64,000 bases of DNA from Methylobacterium sp. PvR107 (GCF_017833295.1 NZ_JAFIBW010000001.1:5049501-5113500); one strand, 5' to 3'. Numbered from the stretch's first letter, positions 7,331 to 16,481 are shown. The notes: generated from the sequence alone by a model not told the origin. Numbers and translations: made by a program.

Positions 7331-9133
7331 ATGAAAAAGATCGCCCTCGCGGCGTCAGTTGCCTATGCCGCCACCCTGCTGCCGGCCTCGGCCAACGACG
7401 ACCTGATGAAGATGATGGAGAACCCCAACGACTGGGCGTTCCCGGGGCTGAACTATTCGAACACCCGCTTCTCGAAGCTCGACCAGATCAACACGAAGAA
7501 CGTCAAGGATCTCCAGGTCGCCTGGACCTTCTCGACCGGCGTCCTGCGCGGCCACGAAGGCGCGCCGCTCGTCATCGGCTCGGTGATGTACGTGCACACG
7601 CCGTTCCCGAACATCGTCTACGCGCTCGACCTTGAGCATGAGCAGAAGATCCTGTGGAAGTACGAGCCGAAGCAGGATCCGTCCGTGATCCCGGTCATGT
7701 GCTGTGACACGGTCAACCGCGGCCTTGCCTACGCCGACGGCGCCCTCATCCTGCACCAGGCCGACACCACCGTCGTGTCGCTAGACGCCAAGACCGGCAA
7801 GGTGAACTGGTCGGTGAAGAACGGCGACCCGGGCAAGGGCGCGACCAACACCGCCACCGTCCTCCCCGTGAAGGACAAGGTCCTCGTCGGCATCTCCGGC
7901 GGCGAGTTCGGCGTGCAGTGCTCCATCACCGCCTACGACCTGAAGACCGGCAAGCGCGTGTGGCGCGGCTACTCGGAAGGCCCGGACGACCAGCTCCTGG
8001 TCGACCCGGAGAAGACCACCTCGCTCGGAAAGCCCATCGGCAAGGACTCCTCGCTGAAGACCTGGGAAGGCGATCAGTGGAAGACCGGCGGCGGCTGCAC
8101 CTGGGGCTGGTACTCCTACGACCCCAAGCTGAACCTCGTGTACTACGGCTCGGGCAACCCCTCGACCTGGAACCCGAAGCAGCGTCCGGGCGACAACAAG
8201 TGGTCGATGACCATTTGGGCGCGTAACCCGGACACCGGCATGGCCAAGTGGGTCTACCAGATGACCCCGCACGATGAGTGGGACTACGACGGCATCAACG
8301 AGATGATCCTCACGGATCAAAAGGTCGACGGCAAGGAGACCCCGCTCCTGACCCACTTCGACCGTAACGGCTTCGGCTACACGCTGAACCGCGACACGGG
8401 CGAGCTGCTGGTGGCCGAAAAGTTCGACCCGGCCGTCAATTGGGCGTCCAAGGTCGACATGGACAAGGGCTCCAAGAACTATGGCCGCCCGCTCGTCCAG
8501 GCGAAATACTCGACCGAGCAGAACGGCGAGGACGTGAACTCCAAGGGCATCTGCCCGGCGGCCCTCGGGTCGAAGGACGAGCAGCCCGCGGCCTTCTCCC
8601 CGAAGACCAACCTGTTCTACGTCCCCACCAACCACGTCTGCATGGACTACGAGCCGTTCCGGGTGACCTACACCCCGGGCCAGCCCTACGTCGGTGCGAC
8701 TCTGTCGATGTACCCGGCCCCGAACTCGCACGGCGGCATGGGCAACTTCATCGCCTGGGACGGCGTGAAGGGTAAGATCGTCTGGTCCGACCCGGAGCAG
8801 TTCTCGGTGTGGTCGGGCGCGCTCGCCACCGCCGGCGACGTAGTGTTCTACGGAACCCTGGAAGGCTACATCAAGGCTGTCGACGACAAGACGGGCAAGG
8901 AACTCTGGAAGTTCAAGACCCCGTCGGGCATCATCGGCAACGTGATGACCTACTCGATCAAGGGCAAGCAGCACATCGCCGTCCTCTCGGGCGTCGGCGG
9001 CTGGGCGGGCATCGGCCTTGCGGCCGGCCTGACCGACCCGAACGCCGGCCTCGGCGCGGTGGGTGGCTACGCGGCCCTGTCGCAGTACACCAACCTCGGT
9101 GGCACGCTGACCGACTTCGCCCTGCCGAACTAA
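7331..9133 (+). CDS. xoxF: XoxF-type lanthanide-dependent methanol dehydrogenase
   Basis: This 600-residue PQQ dehydrogenase has a 21-residue Sec signal ([10 protein letters not shown] to PASA) and acts in the periplasm, oxidising methanol with PQQ and a lanthanide. The eight-bladed propeller motifs are present: the vicinal cysteines MCCD at 124-125, GGEFG with the metal-binding Glu192, SGNPS with Asn276, and [10 protein letters not shown]. In the last, Asp318 is the catalytic base and Asp320 the extra Ln3+ ligand. MxaF has Ala at the Asp320 position, so this is XoxF. I chose the ATG at 7331 because it has GGAGGAA eight bases upstream and gives a proper signal peptide. An in-frame GTG at 7259 is rejected. 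No xoxG or xoxJ follows, so this is an orphan copy, next to fluoride genes and an enolase. A terminator follows the stop. Confidence 0.95.
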   Translation: MKKIALAASVAYAATLLPASANDDLMKMMENPNDWAFPGLNYSNTRFSKLDQINTKNVKDLQVAWTFSTGVLRGHEGAPLVIGSVMYVHTPFPNIVYALDLEHEQKILWKYEPKQDPSVIPVMCCDTVNRGLAYADGALILHQADTTVVSLDAKTGKVNWSVKNGDPGKGATNTATVLPVKDKVLVGISGGEFGVQCSITAYDLKTGKRVWRGYSEGPDDQLLVDPEKTTSLGKPIGKDSSLKTWEGDQWKTGGGCTWGWYSYDPKLNLVYYGSGNPSTWNPKQRPGDNKWSMTIWARNPDTGMAKWVYQMTPHDEWDYDGINEMILTDQKVDGKETPLLTHFDRNGFGYTLNRDTGELLVAEKFDPAVNWASKVDMDKGSKNYGRPLVQAKYSTEQNGEDVNSKGICPAALGSKDEQPAAFSPKTNLFYVPTNHVCMDYEPFRVTYTPGQPYVGATLSMYPAPNSHGGMGNFIAWDGVKGKIVWSDPEQFSVWSGALATAGDVVFYGTLEGYIKAVDDKTGKELWKFKTPSGIIGNVMTYSIKGKQHIAVLSGVGGWAGIGLAAGLTDPNAGLGAVGGYAALSQYTNLGGTLTDFALPN

Positions 9134-9159
9134 GCAGCGGCACGTCGCTGACGACATGA

Positions 9160-9193
9160 GGGTGCCGGTGCGGGTTCCGCGCCGGCACCCTTC
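9160..9193 (+). terminator. Intrinsic terminator after xoxF
   Basis: The arms GGGTGCCGG (9160-9168) and CCGGCACCC (9182-9190) are perfectly complementary and followed by TTCTCC. It stands 26 bases after the xoxF stop and about 40 bases before the enolase start, so enolase expression depends on read-through or a promoter close to this hairpin. Confidence 0.75.
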
Positions 9194-9242
9194 TCCATGC
9201 TTGGCCACCGCCAAGAACCTTCATCAACCGATGGAATACCCG

Positions 9243-10541
9243 ATGCGTACGGACACGAAGATCCGCGCCCTCGAAGCCCTGGAAATCCTGGACTCCCGCG
9301 GCCGCCCGACCCTGGAGGTCCGCGTCACGCTGGAGGGCGGCGTCAGTGCCAAGGCCGGCGTCCCCTCGGGCGCCTCGACCGGCGTAAACGAGGCGGTCGA
9401 GAGGCGCGACAATGACCCGGCACGTTACGGGGGCAAGGGCGTGCTGAGGGCCGCTGAGGCCGTTCGAGGCGAGATCGCCGAGGCGCTCCGGGGATGGGAC
9501 GCATCCGACCAGCAAGGCGTCGACCGGACGCTCGTCGAGCTCGACGGATCGCCGAATAAGTCCAGGCTTGGCGCGAACGCGATGCTTGGTGTCTCAATGG
9601 CGGCGGCGCGTGCGGCCGCGCGCGCGACGGGCCATCCCCTCTACGCCCATCTCGGCGGCGAGGCCGCCATCCTTCTCCCAATGCCGTGCCTCAACGTCCT
9701 CAACGGAGGCCAGCACGCCGACAGCTCGCTCGACGTCCAGGAATTCATGCTCGTGCCCGTCGGCGCGTCGAGCCTGGCCGAGGCGATGCACGTCGCGGCC
9801 GAGACCTACGCGGCTATCCGGGAGATTCTTCACGAACGGGGGCTAGCCACGGCCGTAGGGGACGAGGGCGGCTTCGCACCCAACCTGCCCGACAACGAGG
9901 CGGCCTTGGCGTTGATCGTGGAGGCAACGGAGAGGGCCGGCTACACGCCGGGCGCCGACGTCGCCATCGCCCTGGACCCCGCGGCCTCTTCGTTCGCGGC
10001 GGCGGACGGTTACGATCTCGCCCGTTCGCGGACCGGCCTCCTGAACAGCGCGCAGCTCCTGGAGCTCTACGGCCGTTGGGTCGAGCGCTGGCCCATCGTC
10101 TCCATTGAGGACGGGTTCGGGGAGGAGGACTGGGCCGGGTTCGTGGCCCAGACGGCCGCGCAGGGCGAGCGGATACAGGTCGTCGGCGACGACCTGCTGG
10201 TGACCAATCCTCGCTTCATCGCGAAGGCCATCGACGAAAGGGCCTGTACCGCCGCGCTGATCAAGCTCAACCAGATCGGCACCGTGTCCGAGACGGTCGA
10301 GGCCATCACCCTGTGCCGGAAGGCGGGGTGGGCGACGATGGTTTCCCATCGCTCCGGGGAGACCACGGACACGTTCATCGCCGACTTCGCGGTCGCCATG
10401 GGCAGCGGGCAGATCAAGGCGGGTGCGCCCTGCCGGGGCGAGCGGCTAGCCAAGTACAACCGCCTGCTGGCCATCGAGGCCGAACTCGGCGCCCGCGCGC
10501 GCTTCGAGAACCCGTTCGCGCGCTACGGACGCACTCGGTAG
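9243..10541 (+). CDS. eno: Enolase (divergent, accessory copy)
   Basis: This 432-residue protein converts 2-phosphoglycerate to PEP with Mg2+, in glycolysis and in the serine cycle. Catalytic and metal motifs are all visible: ILDSRGRPTLEV, PSGASTG (mobile loop Ser), GQHADSSLDVQEFM, GDEGGFAPNL (catalytic Glu), IALDPAASSF, SIEDGFGEEDW and VVGDDLLVTN (the three Mg ligands), LIKLNQIGT (catalytic Lys) and SHRSGETTDTFIADFAV. Several positions differ from the usual alphaproteobacterial form, for example HADSSLDVQEFM in place of HADNPIDFQEFM, so it looks like a second, separately evolved enolase. The start is ATG 9243 or 9231, and neither has a strong ribosome site. Fluoride with phosphate is the classical enolase inhibitor, which fits its place beside crcB and ppa. 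Confidence 0.94.
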   Translation: MRTDTKIRALEALEILDSRGRPTLEVRVTLEGGVSAKAGVPSGASTGVNEAVERRDNDPARYGGKGVLRAAEAVRGEIAEALRGWDASDQQGVDRTLVELDGSPNKSRLGANAMLGVSMAAARAAARATGHPLYAHLGGEAAILLPMPCLNVLNGGQHADSSLDVQEFMLVPVGASSLAEAMHVAAETYAAIREILHERGLATAVGDEGGFAPNLPDNEAALALIVEATERAGYTPGADVAIALDPAASSFAAADGYDLARSRTGLLNSAQLLELYGRWVERWPIVSIEDGFGEEDWAGFVAQTAAQGERIQVVGDDLLVTNPRFIAKAIDERACTAALIKLNQIGTVSETVEAITLCRKAGWATMVSHRSGETTDTFIADFAVAMGSGQIKAGAPCRGERLAKYNRLLAIEAELGARARFENPFARYGRTR

Positions 10542-10699
10542 CGCCGAGCCAAGGTCGGCGCCCGCTCGGTTCCCGTCACCGATGCCGGCGGGAGCGTGGA
10601 CGGGACGCCAACAGCCAAGGTGCATGACAGCACCGAGCCGAACCCGCTTGTTCGCCGACGCCTATCCGGCAGAACGCGCATGACACCAACGAGACGCCC

Positions 10700-12529
10700 A
10701 TGCCCGCCTATCGCTCCCGCACCACCACCCACGGCCGCAACATGGCCGGTGCCCGCGGCCTGTGGCGCGCCACCGGCATGAAGGATGCCGATTTCGGCAA
10801 GCCGATCATCGCGGTGGTGAATTCCTTCACGCAGTTCGTGCCGGGCCACGTCCACCTGAAGGACCTCGGCCAGCTCGTCGCGCGTGAGATCGAGGCGGCC
10901 GGCGGCGTCGCCAAGGAGTTTAACACGATCGCCGTGGATGACGGCATCGCCATGGGCCACGACGGGATGCTGTACTCGCTCCCGTCCCGCGAGCTGATCG
11001 CCGATTCCGTCGAGTACATGGTCAACGCCCACTGCGCCGACGCGATGGTGTGCATCTCGAATTGCGACAAGATCACCCCCGGCATGCTGATGGCAACGCT
11101 CCGCCTCAACATCCCGACCGTCTTCGTGTCAGGTGGCCCGATGGAGGCCGGCAAGGTCCAGCTGCCGGGCATCGCCAAAAAGGTCGATCTCGTCGACGCG
11201 ATGATCGCGGCCGCCGACGACCGCATCTCCGACGAGGACGTCGCCGTCATCGAGCGCTCAGCCTGCCCGACCTGCGGCTCGTGCTCGGGCATGTTCACGG
11301 CAAACTCGATGAACTGCCTCACCGAGGCGCTGGGGCTGGCGCTGCCGGGCAACGGCTCGGTGCTCGCCACGCACGCCGACCGCAAGCGGCTGTTCGTCGA
11401 GGCCGGCCACCTGATCGTGGATCTCGCCCGCCGCCACTACGAGCAGGACGACGCCAGCGTGCTGCCCCGCGCGGTCGCGAGCTTCAAAGCCTTCGAGAAC
11501 GCCATGACGCTCGACATCGCCATGGGCGGCTCAACCAATACAGTGCTGCACCTGCTGGCAGCCGCCCACGAGGGCGAGGTGCCCTTCACCATGGCCGACA
11601 TCGACCGGCTGTCCCGGCGGGTGCCGGTGCTGTGCAAGGTCGCTCCGGCAGTGGCCAACGTCCACATGGAGGACGTCCACCGGGCCGGCGGCATCATGGG
11701 CATCCTTGGCGAGCTCGACCGGGCCGGCCTGATCGACACCGGCGTCGGCAACGTCTCGGCCGGGACGCTCAGCGCGGCGCTCGCCCGCTGGGACGTGCGC
11801 GGCGAACCGTCCACCTCGGTCCAGGACTTCTATCGCGCGGCCCCCGGCGGCGTGCCGACCCAGGTCGCGTTCAGCCAGGAATCCCGCTTCGACGAACTCG
11901 ACCTCGATAGGGAGGGCGGCGTGATCCGCGACGCGGCCCACGCCTACTCGCAGGATGGCGGCCTCGCCGTGCTCTACGGGAACCTGGCCGAGCAGGGCTG
12001 CATCGTGAAGACCGCGGGCGTCGACGCCGCGATCCTGACCTTCACGGGCACCGCCCGCGTGTTCGAGAGCCAGGACGCGGCCGTCGACGGCATCCTCAAC
12101 GGCAAGGTCACGGCCGGCGAGGTCGTGCTGATCCGCTACGAGGGACCGCGGGGGGGCCCCGGCATGCAGGAGATGCTCTACCCGACGAGCTACCTCAAAT
12201 CGAAGGGGCTGGGTAAGGCGTGCGCCCTCGTCACCGACGGGCGGTTCTCCGGCGGGTCGTCGGGCCTGTCCATCGGGCACGTCTCCCCCGAGGCGGCCGA
12301 GGGCGGCCTGATCGGCCTCGTGCGCGACGGCGACCGGATCGCCATCGACATCCCGAACCGCAGCATCCACCTCGACGTGGACAAGGCAGAGTTCGACCGG
12401 CGGCGGGTCGCCCAGGAGGCAGCGGGTTGGCAGCCGGCGAAGCCGCGCAAGCGGAAGGTGAGCGCGGCCCTGCGCGCCTACGCGATGCTCACGACCAGCG
12501 CCGCCCACGGCGCGGTCCGGCGAGTCTGA
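10700..12529 (+). CDS. ilvD: Dihydroxy-acid dehydratase (E. coli-type)
   Basis: This 609-residue enzyme dehydrates 2,3-dihydroxy-3-methyl acids to 2-keto acids for valine, leucine and isoleucine synthesis. The first 100 residues ([20 protein letters not shown], then [19 protein letters not shown]) follow the E. coli IlvD pattern closely. Cluster ligands are Cys122 (SNCDKITPG) and Cys195 within [11 protein letters not shown] (Cys189, 192, 195), with the Mg-binding [12 protein letters not shown]. Most alphaproteobacteria carry the shorter IlvD type for housekeeping, so this is probably an extra copy gained by transfer (inference). It lies 158 bases after enolase on the same strand. It is a Mg2+ and Fe-S Lewis-acid dehydratase, chemically akin to enolase, which may explain its presence here. 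Confidence 0.95.
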   Translation: MPAYRSRTTTHGRNMAGARGLWRATGMKDADFGKPIIAVVNSFTQFVPGHVHLKDLGQLVAREIEAAGGVAKEFNTIAVDDGIAMGHDGMLYSLPSRELIADSVEYMVNAHCADAMVCISNCDKITPGMLMATLRLNIPTVFVSGGPMEAGKVQLPGIAKKVDLVDAMIAAADDRISDEDVAVIERSACPTCGSCSGMFTANSMNCLTEALGLALPGNGSVLATHADRKRLFVEAGHLIVDLARRHYEQDDASVLPRAVASFKAFENAMTLDIAMGGSTNTVLHLLAAAHEGEVPFTMADIDRLSRRVPVLCKVAPAVANVHMEDVHRAGGIMGILGELDRAGLIDTGVGNVSAGTLSAALARWDVRGEPSTSVQDFYRAAPGGVPTQVAFSQESRFDELDLDREGGVIRDAAHAYSQDGGLAVLYGNLAEQGCIVKTAGVDAAILTFTGTARVFESQDAAVDGILNGKVTAGEVVLIRYEGPRGGPGMQEMLYPTSYLKSKGLGKACALVTDGRFSGGSSGLSIGHVSPEAAEGGLIGLVRDGDRIAIDIPNRSIHLDVDKAEFDRRRVAQEAAGWQPAKPRKRKVSAALRAYAMLTTSAAHGAVRRV

Positions 12530-12911
12530 TCCCGTTGAGCGATCTTTAAATTCCTGAGGGGGTCAAGAGGGGCACGACCGCAGAGGTATCCGCACGGTTC
12601 TCCTTGGCTAAGCCGTTGCCCGCCATATCGTCTGCTTCGGGATGACCCACCAACTCGGCTGGATGGCCGCAAAGGGCGCAAAGCCGAACGTCCGCTTCTG
12701 CACCCTCTTAGATCCATGCGCCGCGTCCCCTTGGATTTCTGTTCCTCTTCGGGGAAGTAATGGGGGGGCTAGCCGTCCAAGTCCGTGGAAGCACCCGGAC
12801 GTGTCACTCAGTATTCAGCGGCCAGGGAACCGGTAACCCTGCCCACAGACGCAGCTGGACGCCGGGTCAGCGAGCTGAATCTATAGGCCTCCTGAGACGG
12901 CGGAGGCGGCG
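12530..12911. other. Non-coding gap between ilvD and the island genes
   Basis: About 380 bases follow ilvD without a supported gene. I searched it for a tRNA-Lys or for a copy of the 19924-19974 fragment, which would mark the left island end, and saw none. Only short unconvincing open frames are present. Confidence 0.6.
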
Positions 12912-13199
12912 ATGCGCGATCACGGTCAGATCCTACACGACGGCATCTCGGCCGGTCTGGGAGGCGCTCTTCTGGCCATCGACGCCGGCATCCGTGCCGC
13001 TCGCGAGCAGGCCGCCTGGGACCGCGCTGAGGCCCGGTCGGAGGCCGCCGTCCACCGGCTCGGCCAGGCCCTGCTGGCGAGCCGCGCCCGTGAGGCCGAC
13101 CTGCAGCGCCAGCTTGCCGCTGTCCGCGCAGAGATCGCCGGCTTGAGGATCCGCGCCGCCAAGGCAGAGGCTCGCCTGCCCGTCGCCCGGCGCGCCTGA
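12912..13199 (+). CDS. Small coiled-coil protein
   Basis: This 95-residue protein is rich in Ala, Arg and Glu. From about residue 30 to the end it forms one heptad-patterned helix (RAEARSEAAVHRLGQALL, then LQRQLAAVRAEIAGLR), so a coiled coil is expected. There is a glycine-rich hydrophobic patch at residues 11-27. The ATG has GGAGGCGGCG just upstream. No family is recognised. It opens the block of island genes and points toward a bidirectional terminator at 13305. Confidence 0.6.
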   Translation: MRDHGQILHDGISAGLGGALLAIDAGIRAAREQAAWDRAEARSEAAVHRLGQALLASRAREADLQRQLAAVRAEIAGLRIRAAKAEARLPVARRA

Positions 13200-13304
13200 G
13201 AAATCGTCGCGCTCCTGACGATTTCGCTTGAGGCTTGCCCCGTGCGCCCGCGCGAGGCCGCAGAGAGGCGCACAGGGGCCGCACGTAGCCCGAGGTCGTT
13301 CACA

Positions 13305-13340
13305 CAAAAAAAGCCCGCCGGTGATCCCGGCGGGCTTCGT
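13305..13340. terminator. Bidirectional intrinsic terminator
   Basis: The arms GCCCGCCGG and CCGGCGGGC (13313-13335) have eight A on the left and TTCGTCGTT on the right. On the minus strand it gives a perfect T-tract just after the stop at 13361. On the plus strand it ends the coiled-coil gene. Confidence 0.85.
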
Positions 13341-13360
13341 CGTTCCGGCGGCTGGGTGGT

Positions 13361-13942
13361 TCAGGCGACCCGGACTTGGCGGACGCGGAGGGCCTCCACG
13401 TGGGCCAGAAGGTCGGCCATCGCGCCGTCCCCCGGGGCGCCCCTGTAGGGCCAGGAGAATGCCGGCGCCTCGGACACGTCCGCATCCTCATGCGGATGCG
13501 TCCCGGGCGCCGCGGACGCGTCCGCATCGTGGGGGCCCTGCAGCCCCGGGACGCGTCCCAAGCCGGCGACGAGGGCCTCGGCCTGATGGGGCATCGTTCG
13601 GGCGAGGATCGCGAGCTCGTCGGGCGAGAGCGAGTGCAGCCACGTCGCGACGTCGGCGGGCAGGCCTGCAAGGTCGACGGGATCCCCTCCGGCGGTCACG
13701 TGACGGGCGTGGAGGACGAGGGCCATCCCCACGGGATGGCAGGCGCGGATGCCCTCGGGCACCGGTGCGATCGGGGCGGCCGCCGCGGCGTCGAGGTAGT
13801 CCTCTGCGGCGGCCGCGGTGGGGAGGACCGGGTCGGGGCGGGCGACGAGCCGGCGGACCCACTGCACCCCGTACCAGACCATGGCGACGGGGGCGAGAGC
13901 GACAGCGGCGAGGACGGCGGCGAGGCGGGCGAGGAAACGCAT
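13361..13942 (-). CDS. Hypothetical membrane-anchored protein
   Basis: This 193-residue protein has one N-terminal hydrophobic helix (LARLAAVLAAVALAPVAMVWYGV, residues 4-26) followed by a mostly acidic and His-rich soluble part. It contains LSPDELAILARTMPHQAEAL and a Asp/His/Pro-rich linker near residues 140-165. The ATG at 13942 has AAGGAG seven bases upstream. In-frame sequence further upstream is antisense shadow. The end faces the terminator at 13305-13340. No family is recognised; it lies among island genes. Confidence 0.65.
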   Translation of the reverse strand: MRFLARLAAVLAAVALAPVAMVWYGVQWVRRLVARPDPVLPTAAAAEDYLDAAAAAPIAPVPEGIRACHPVGMALVLHARHVTAGGDPVDLAGLPADVATWLHSLSPDELAILARTMPHQAEALVAGLGRVPGLQGPHDADASAAPGTHPHEDADVSEAPAFSWPYRGAPGDGAMADLLAHVEALRVRQVRVA

Positions 13943-13997
13943 GTGGGGCTCCTTGGTGTGTGGAGCCCCATGATCGCCTCGCCCCGGCAAGCCACAA

Positions 13998-14903
13998 TCA
14001 GGCCGCGGTCGCGCTGGCTGCGATCCACGCCTCGGCGTTGAGGCCGAACAGCCTGACATCGAGTTCGGGCGGCAGCTGGCGCCGGTGCGTGCGCAAGGCC
14101 CGCAGCGCGTGGCTCGTGAGCACCGTGTCGAGGACCTCGTGGCTCGCGAGGACGTGGCCCTTCACGGACGTCGTCCGGCCCCAGCCCGCCCGGTTGATGA
14201 CGCTGGCGCGGTCGGCATCGCGCGCGGTCAGGAGCTGGCAGCCCTCCAGCGCCGCAGCCTTCACATCCGGCAGGGCGGCCCGTTCGGCTTCGGGCTCGTA
14301 GATCGCCGTCATCGCGGTCATCGCACGGTCGATGTTCGCCTGAGCCCGCTCGACGTACATCTCCAGCGCCCAGGCCAGGCGGCGCTCCAGTTGCGCGGGC
14401 GGGATCGTGATCAAGCGCTTCGCCCGAGTGACGTCGTCGGCCAGCGCCCATGCCCATTCGTAAGCGCGCAGGGACTCCCGCGCCGCGGCGATGGCACGCG
14501 TTGCCAGGTCGAGGTCCTCGGCCGCCTGGCGCTCCCGGTTTGCCGCCTCGAACGCCTCGCGCTCGGCCGCGTCGGCGCGCTGCCGGGCCAGCTTCTCGCG
14601 GTACGCCGTCAGCCCGTGCGCGGCAGTGTTGACGATGACCTGAGCGGCGCGCTTGTCGAGGTGCGTGCTCTCCCAGAAGCACGGCAGCCCGCTCATCCTG
14701 TCGAAGCTGAAGCCCATCGTGCGCAGGTGCCGCCCCTCGCTGCTGGAGAGGGCATCATCGTAATCCTGGCTGGGCCCCGTCGCGGTCCAGAGAGCCTTGA
14801 ACTCGCCGTTCGCGCGGAGCTCCCGCGGGGCCAACCGCCAGGTCAGACCCAGTCCCTCCGGCGGCCCCTGCCAGGCTCGCGTCGTCCCGTTCTCGTACGG
14901 CAT
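13998..14903 (-). CDS. Hypothetical island protein with central helical region
   Basis: This 301-residue protein begins MPYENGTTRAWQG. Residues roughly 85-150 are helical and charged (REKLARQRADAAEREAFEAANRERQAAEDLDLA), probably coiled coil. No membrane segment or catalytic motif is seen. The ATG at 14903 is preferred because AAGAGGG lies five bases before it; ATG 14918 is an alternative. It is transcribed away from the HTH operon, the two sharing an AT-rich control region at about 14,975-15,150. The family is not recognised. Confidence 0.65.
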   Translation of the reverse strand: MPYENGTTRAWQGPPEGLGLTWRLAPRELRANGEFKALWTATGPSQDYDDALSSSEGRHLRTMGFSFDRMSGLPCFWESTHLDKRAAQVIVNTAAHGLTAYREKLARQRADAAEREAFEAANRERQAAEDLDLATRAIAAARESLRAYEWAWALADDVTRAKRLITIPPAQLERRLAWALEMYVERAQANIDRAMTAMTAIYEPEAERAALPDVKAAALEGCQLLTARDADRASVINRAGWGRTTSVKGHVLASHEVLDTVLTSHALRALRTHRRQLPPELDVRLFGLNAEAWIAASATAA

Positions 14904-15000
14904 CGCATCCCTCTTCATGAGCCGTGCCGTCGTTCGGCACATGACGAATGCTAGCACTCGCATGATCGTCTGCAAGAGTTTTTGACGTAAATACCCGGCA

Positions 15001-15044
15001 GTGAATTATTATCTCTCGAATAATTATTCCTGCGATAATTATTG
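15001..15044. repeat. AT-rich repeated operator-like sites
   Basis: Three copies of AATTATT (15004, 15022 and 15037) lie in a 44-base AT-rich patch. The middle one sits in the perfect palindrome GAATAATTATTC. The patch is between two divergent units in an otherwise very GC-rich island, as expected for repressor binding sites controlling both. Confidence 0.6.
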
Positions 15045-15149
15045 TACCCCCAAAAATATCTGTCTTCCGTGCCAATTTGCTCTTTCGTCAAACGACGAAC
15101 GTGCTCAAATACCACCGCGCGACATCGCGCGGGGATTCGGAGGACGGCA

Positions 15150-15509
15150 ATGCAGTTGTATCGGCATGTGGGATTGGGCGTGACCGTGCCCGATGTCCGG
15201 CGCGTCGTCGCGGCGACGGTCGGCGTCGGGGCGGTCGCCCGTCGGCTCGGCGTGAGCGAGTACACCGCGCACAGATGGGCCCGGCTCGCCGGCGTCGCGA
15301 TCCGCACGGTGCCGCCGACGGCGCGGCTGCCGGAGCGCCAGCGCATGACGGACGCCGCGGTCGCCGCGGCGATCAACGGCCCGCTGTCCCTTCGCGCGGC
15401 GGCCGCGGCGCTGGGTGTCACGCCGCCGGCGCTGCAGAGCCGTGCGCGCTACCTCGGCCTGCCGACGGATCCCGCCGGCCGGGCCGCGCTGAGGGGGGCG
15501 TGCGCGTGA
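15150..15509 (+). CDS. Small protein with two helix-turn-helix motifs
   Basis: This 119-residue protein has two HTH-like stretches: VGVGAVARRLGVSEYTAHRW near residues 25-45 and LSLRAAAAALGVTPPALQSR near residues 85-105. It has no other domain, so a DNA-binding role is likely. The ATG at 15150 has GGAGGA seven bases upstream. It is the first gene of a five-gene chain in which the stop of each overlaps or adjoins the next start, and it may bind the AT-rich sites upstream (inference). Confidence 0.7.
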   Translation: MQLYRHVGLGVTVPDVRRVVAATVGVGAVARRLGVSEYTAHRWARLAGVAIRTVPPTARLPERQRMTDAAVAAAINGPLSLRAAAAALGVTPPALQSRARYLGLPTDPAGRAALRGACA

Positions 15510-15763
15510 GCTGGCACCCCGACGATTCGTACGACGCGGCCGCCCTCAGCCGCGAGGAGGCCGCGCAGGTCGTGCCGCCCGAGGCCGTCCTCGACGAGCT
15601 CCGCGCCGCGATCCAGCGCCAGGGCTCCGCGGCCGCCTGGGGCCGCCGCCACGGCGTGGGCCCCGGCTACCTCGCGGACGTCCTGTCAGGCCGCCGGCCG
15701 CCCGGCGCCAAGATTTTGCAGGGCCTCGGCATCAACAGAGCGCTCGTCAGGGGGTGCCCGTGA
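15506..15763 (+). CDS. Small HTH protein (YdaS/Cro-like)
   Basis: This is an 85-residue protein. The C-terminal half, GSAAAWGRRHGVGPGYLADVLSGRRPPGAKILQGLGI, has the layout of Cro/YdaS-type DNA-binding domains, in which a helix-turn-helix is followed by a short basic link. The GTG start overlaps the previous stop by four bases (GTGA), so translation is probably coupled. It is likely a phage- or island-type regulator. Confidence 0.7.
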   Translation: MSWHPDDSYDAAALSREEAAQVVPPEAVLDELRAAIQRQGSAAAWGRRHGVGPGYLADVLSGRRPPGAKILQGLGINRALVRGCP

Positions 15764-15963
15764 GCGCCGCCTCCCAAGCCCGCGACGCCGTCGTGCTCAC
15801 CGCCCTGCAGGTCGGGCCGTCGAGCACGCTCCCGATGCACCTCGCTCCGGCGCTCGGGCTCACCATCGCCCAAGTCTCCCGCTCGCTGCAGCGGCTCCGC
15901 AAGGCCGGTCGCGTCCGGTGCGAGGGCCCCCGCTGGATCGTGAATGAGGAGCCGCACCCGTGA
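15760..15963 (+). CDS. Small winged-helix protein
   Basis: This 67-residue protein has ALQVGPSSTLPMHLAPALG followed by LTIAQVSRSLQRLRKAGRV and a short wing CEGPRWIV, the arrangement of a MarR/IclR-type winged helix. The GTG at 15760 overlaps the previous stop (GTGA); a GTG at 15754 is also in frame. It is the third DNA-binding-like protein in the chain. Confidence 0.65.
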   Translation: MSAASQARDAVVLTALQVGPSSTLPMHLAPALGLTIAQVSRSLQRLRKAGRVRCEGPRWIVNEEPHP

Positions 15964-16481
15964 GCCATCCCCTGCTAGAGGGCCTCGATGGCCTCACGGG
16001 CGCTGCGTTGCGCCAGCGCCTCGTCGACGCCCGGGCGGCTGCGCTGGCGGCTGCCGCCGGCGACGAGAGCCACCCCCTGATCGCCCTCGTCCGCACGGTC
16101 GAGGCCGACGTCGTCCGTGCCATGCGTGCGGGCATCGCCGCCCTCGTGGACGGCATGCAGCCGGCGACGCCCGAGCAGCCCGTCCCGCCGCCGGCCCCCA
16201 TCCCCGCGCCGCGCCCACCGATGGTCCGCGTCCCGGCCCCCGCGGCAGCCCCGCCCCCCGGACCGGTACCCGCGCCGAGGCCGCCGGCGCCCCTCAAGCT
16301 AGCGGGGCTCAAGCGCCCGGCGCCGGCGGACGATGGACCGCCTGAGCTACCGGAGCCGCAGCCGGTGTACCGGCATCCGCCCATCCGGCCGCCGCTCCCG
16401 CCGGTGCAGCCGCTGCCCGGGTACCGGCCGCCCCTGCCGCCTCCGCCCCTCGATCCGAACGACGACGCCATTCCCTGGTGA
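15960..16481 (+). CDS. Proline-rich hypothetical protein
   Basis: This 173-residue protein has a helical N-terminal third (LTGAALRQRLVDARAAAL) and a C-terminal two thirds dominated by Pro and Ala (for example PVPPPAPIPAPRPPM and YRPPLPPPPLDPNDDAIPW). The tail is probably extended and unstructured. The GTG start again overlaps the preceding stop (GTGA). Similar tails occur in phage single-strand-binding and scaffold proteins, but no clear family can be named. Confidence 0.6.
   Translation: MSHPLLEGLDGLTGAALRQRLVDARAAALAAAAGDESHPLIALVRTVEADVVRAMRAGIAALVDGMQPATPEQPVPPPAPIPAPRPPMVRVPAPAAAPPPGPVPAPRPPAPLKLAGLKRPAPADDGPPELPEPQPVYRHPPIRPPLPPVQPLPGYRPPLPPPPLDPNDDAIPW

Noticed and set aside
7331..9133. 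Calcium-type methanol dehydrogenase MxaF
   Set aside because: The extra Asp two residues after the catalytic Asp (DEWDYDG) and the overall sequence pattern are those of XoxF; no mxaJGI genes follow.
7781..9214. Long antisense open frame across xoxF
   Set aside because: It is the codon-position shadow of a strongly biased GC-rich gene (Val/Arg/Gly-rich), as are similar antisense frames over eno, ilvD, the ACAD gene and the MCPs.
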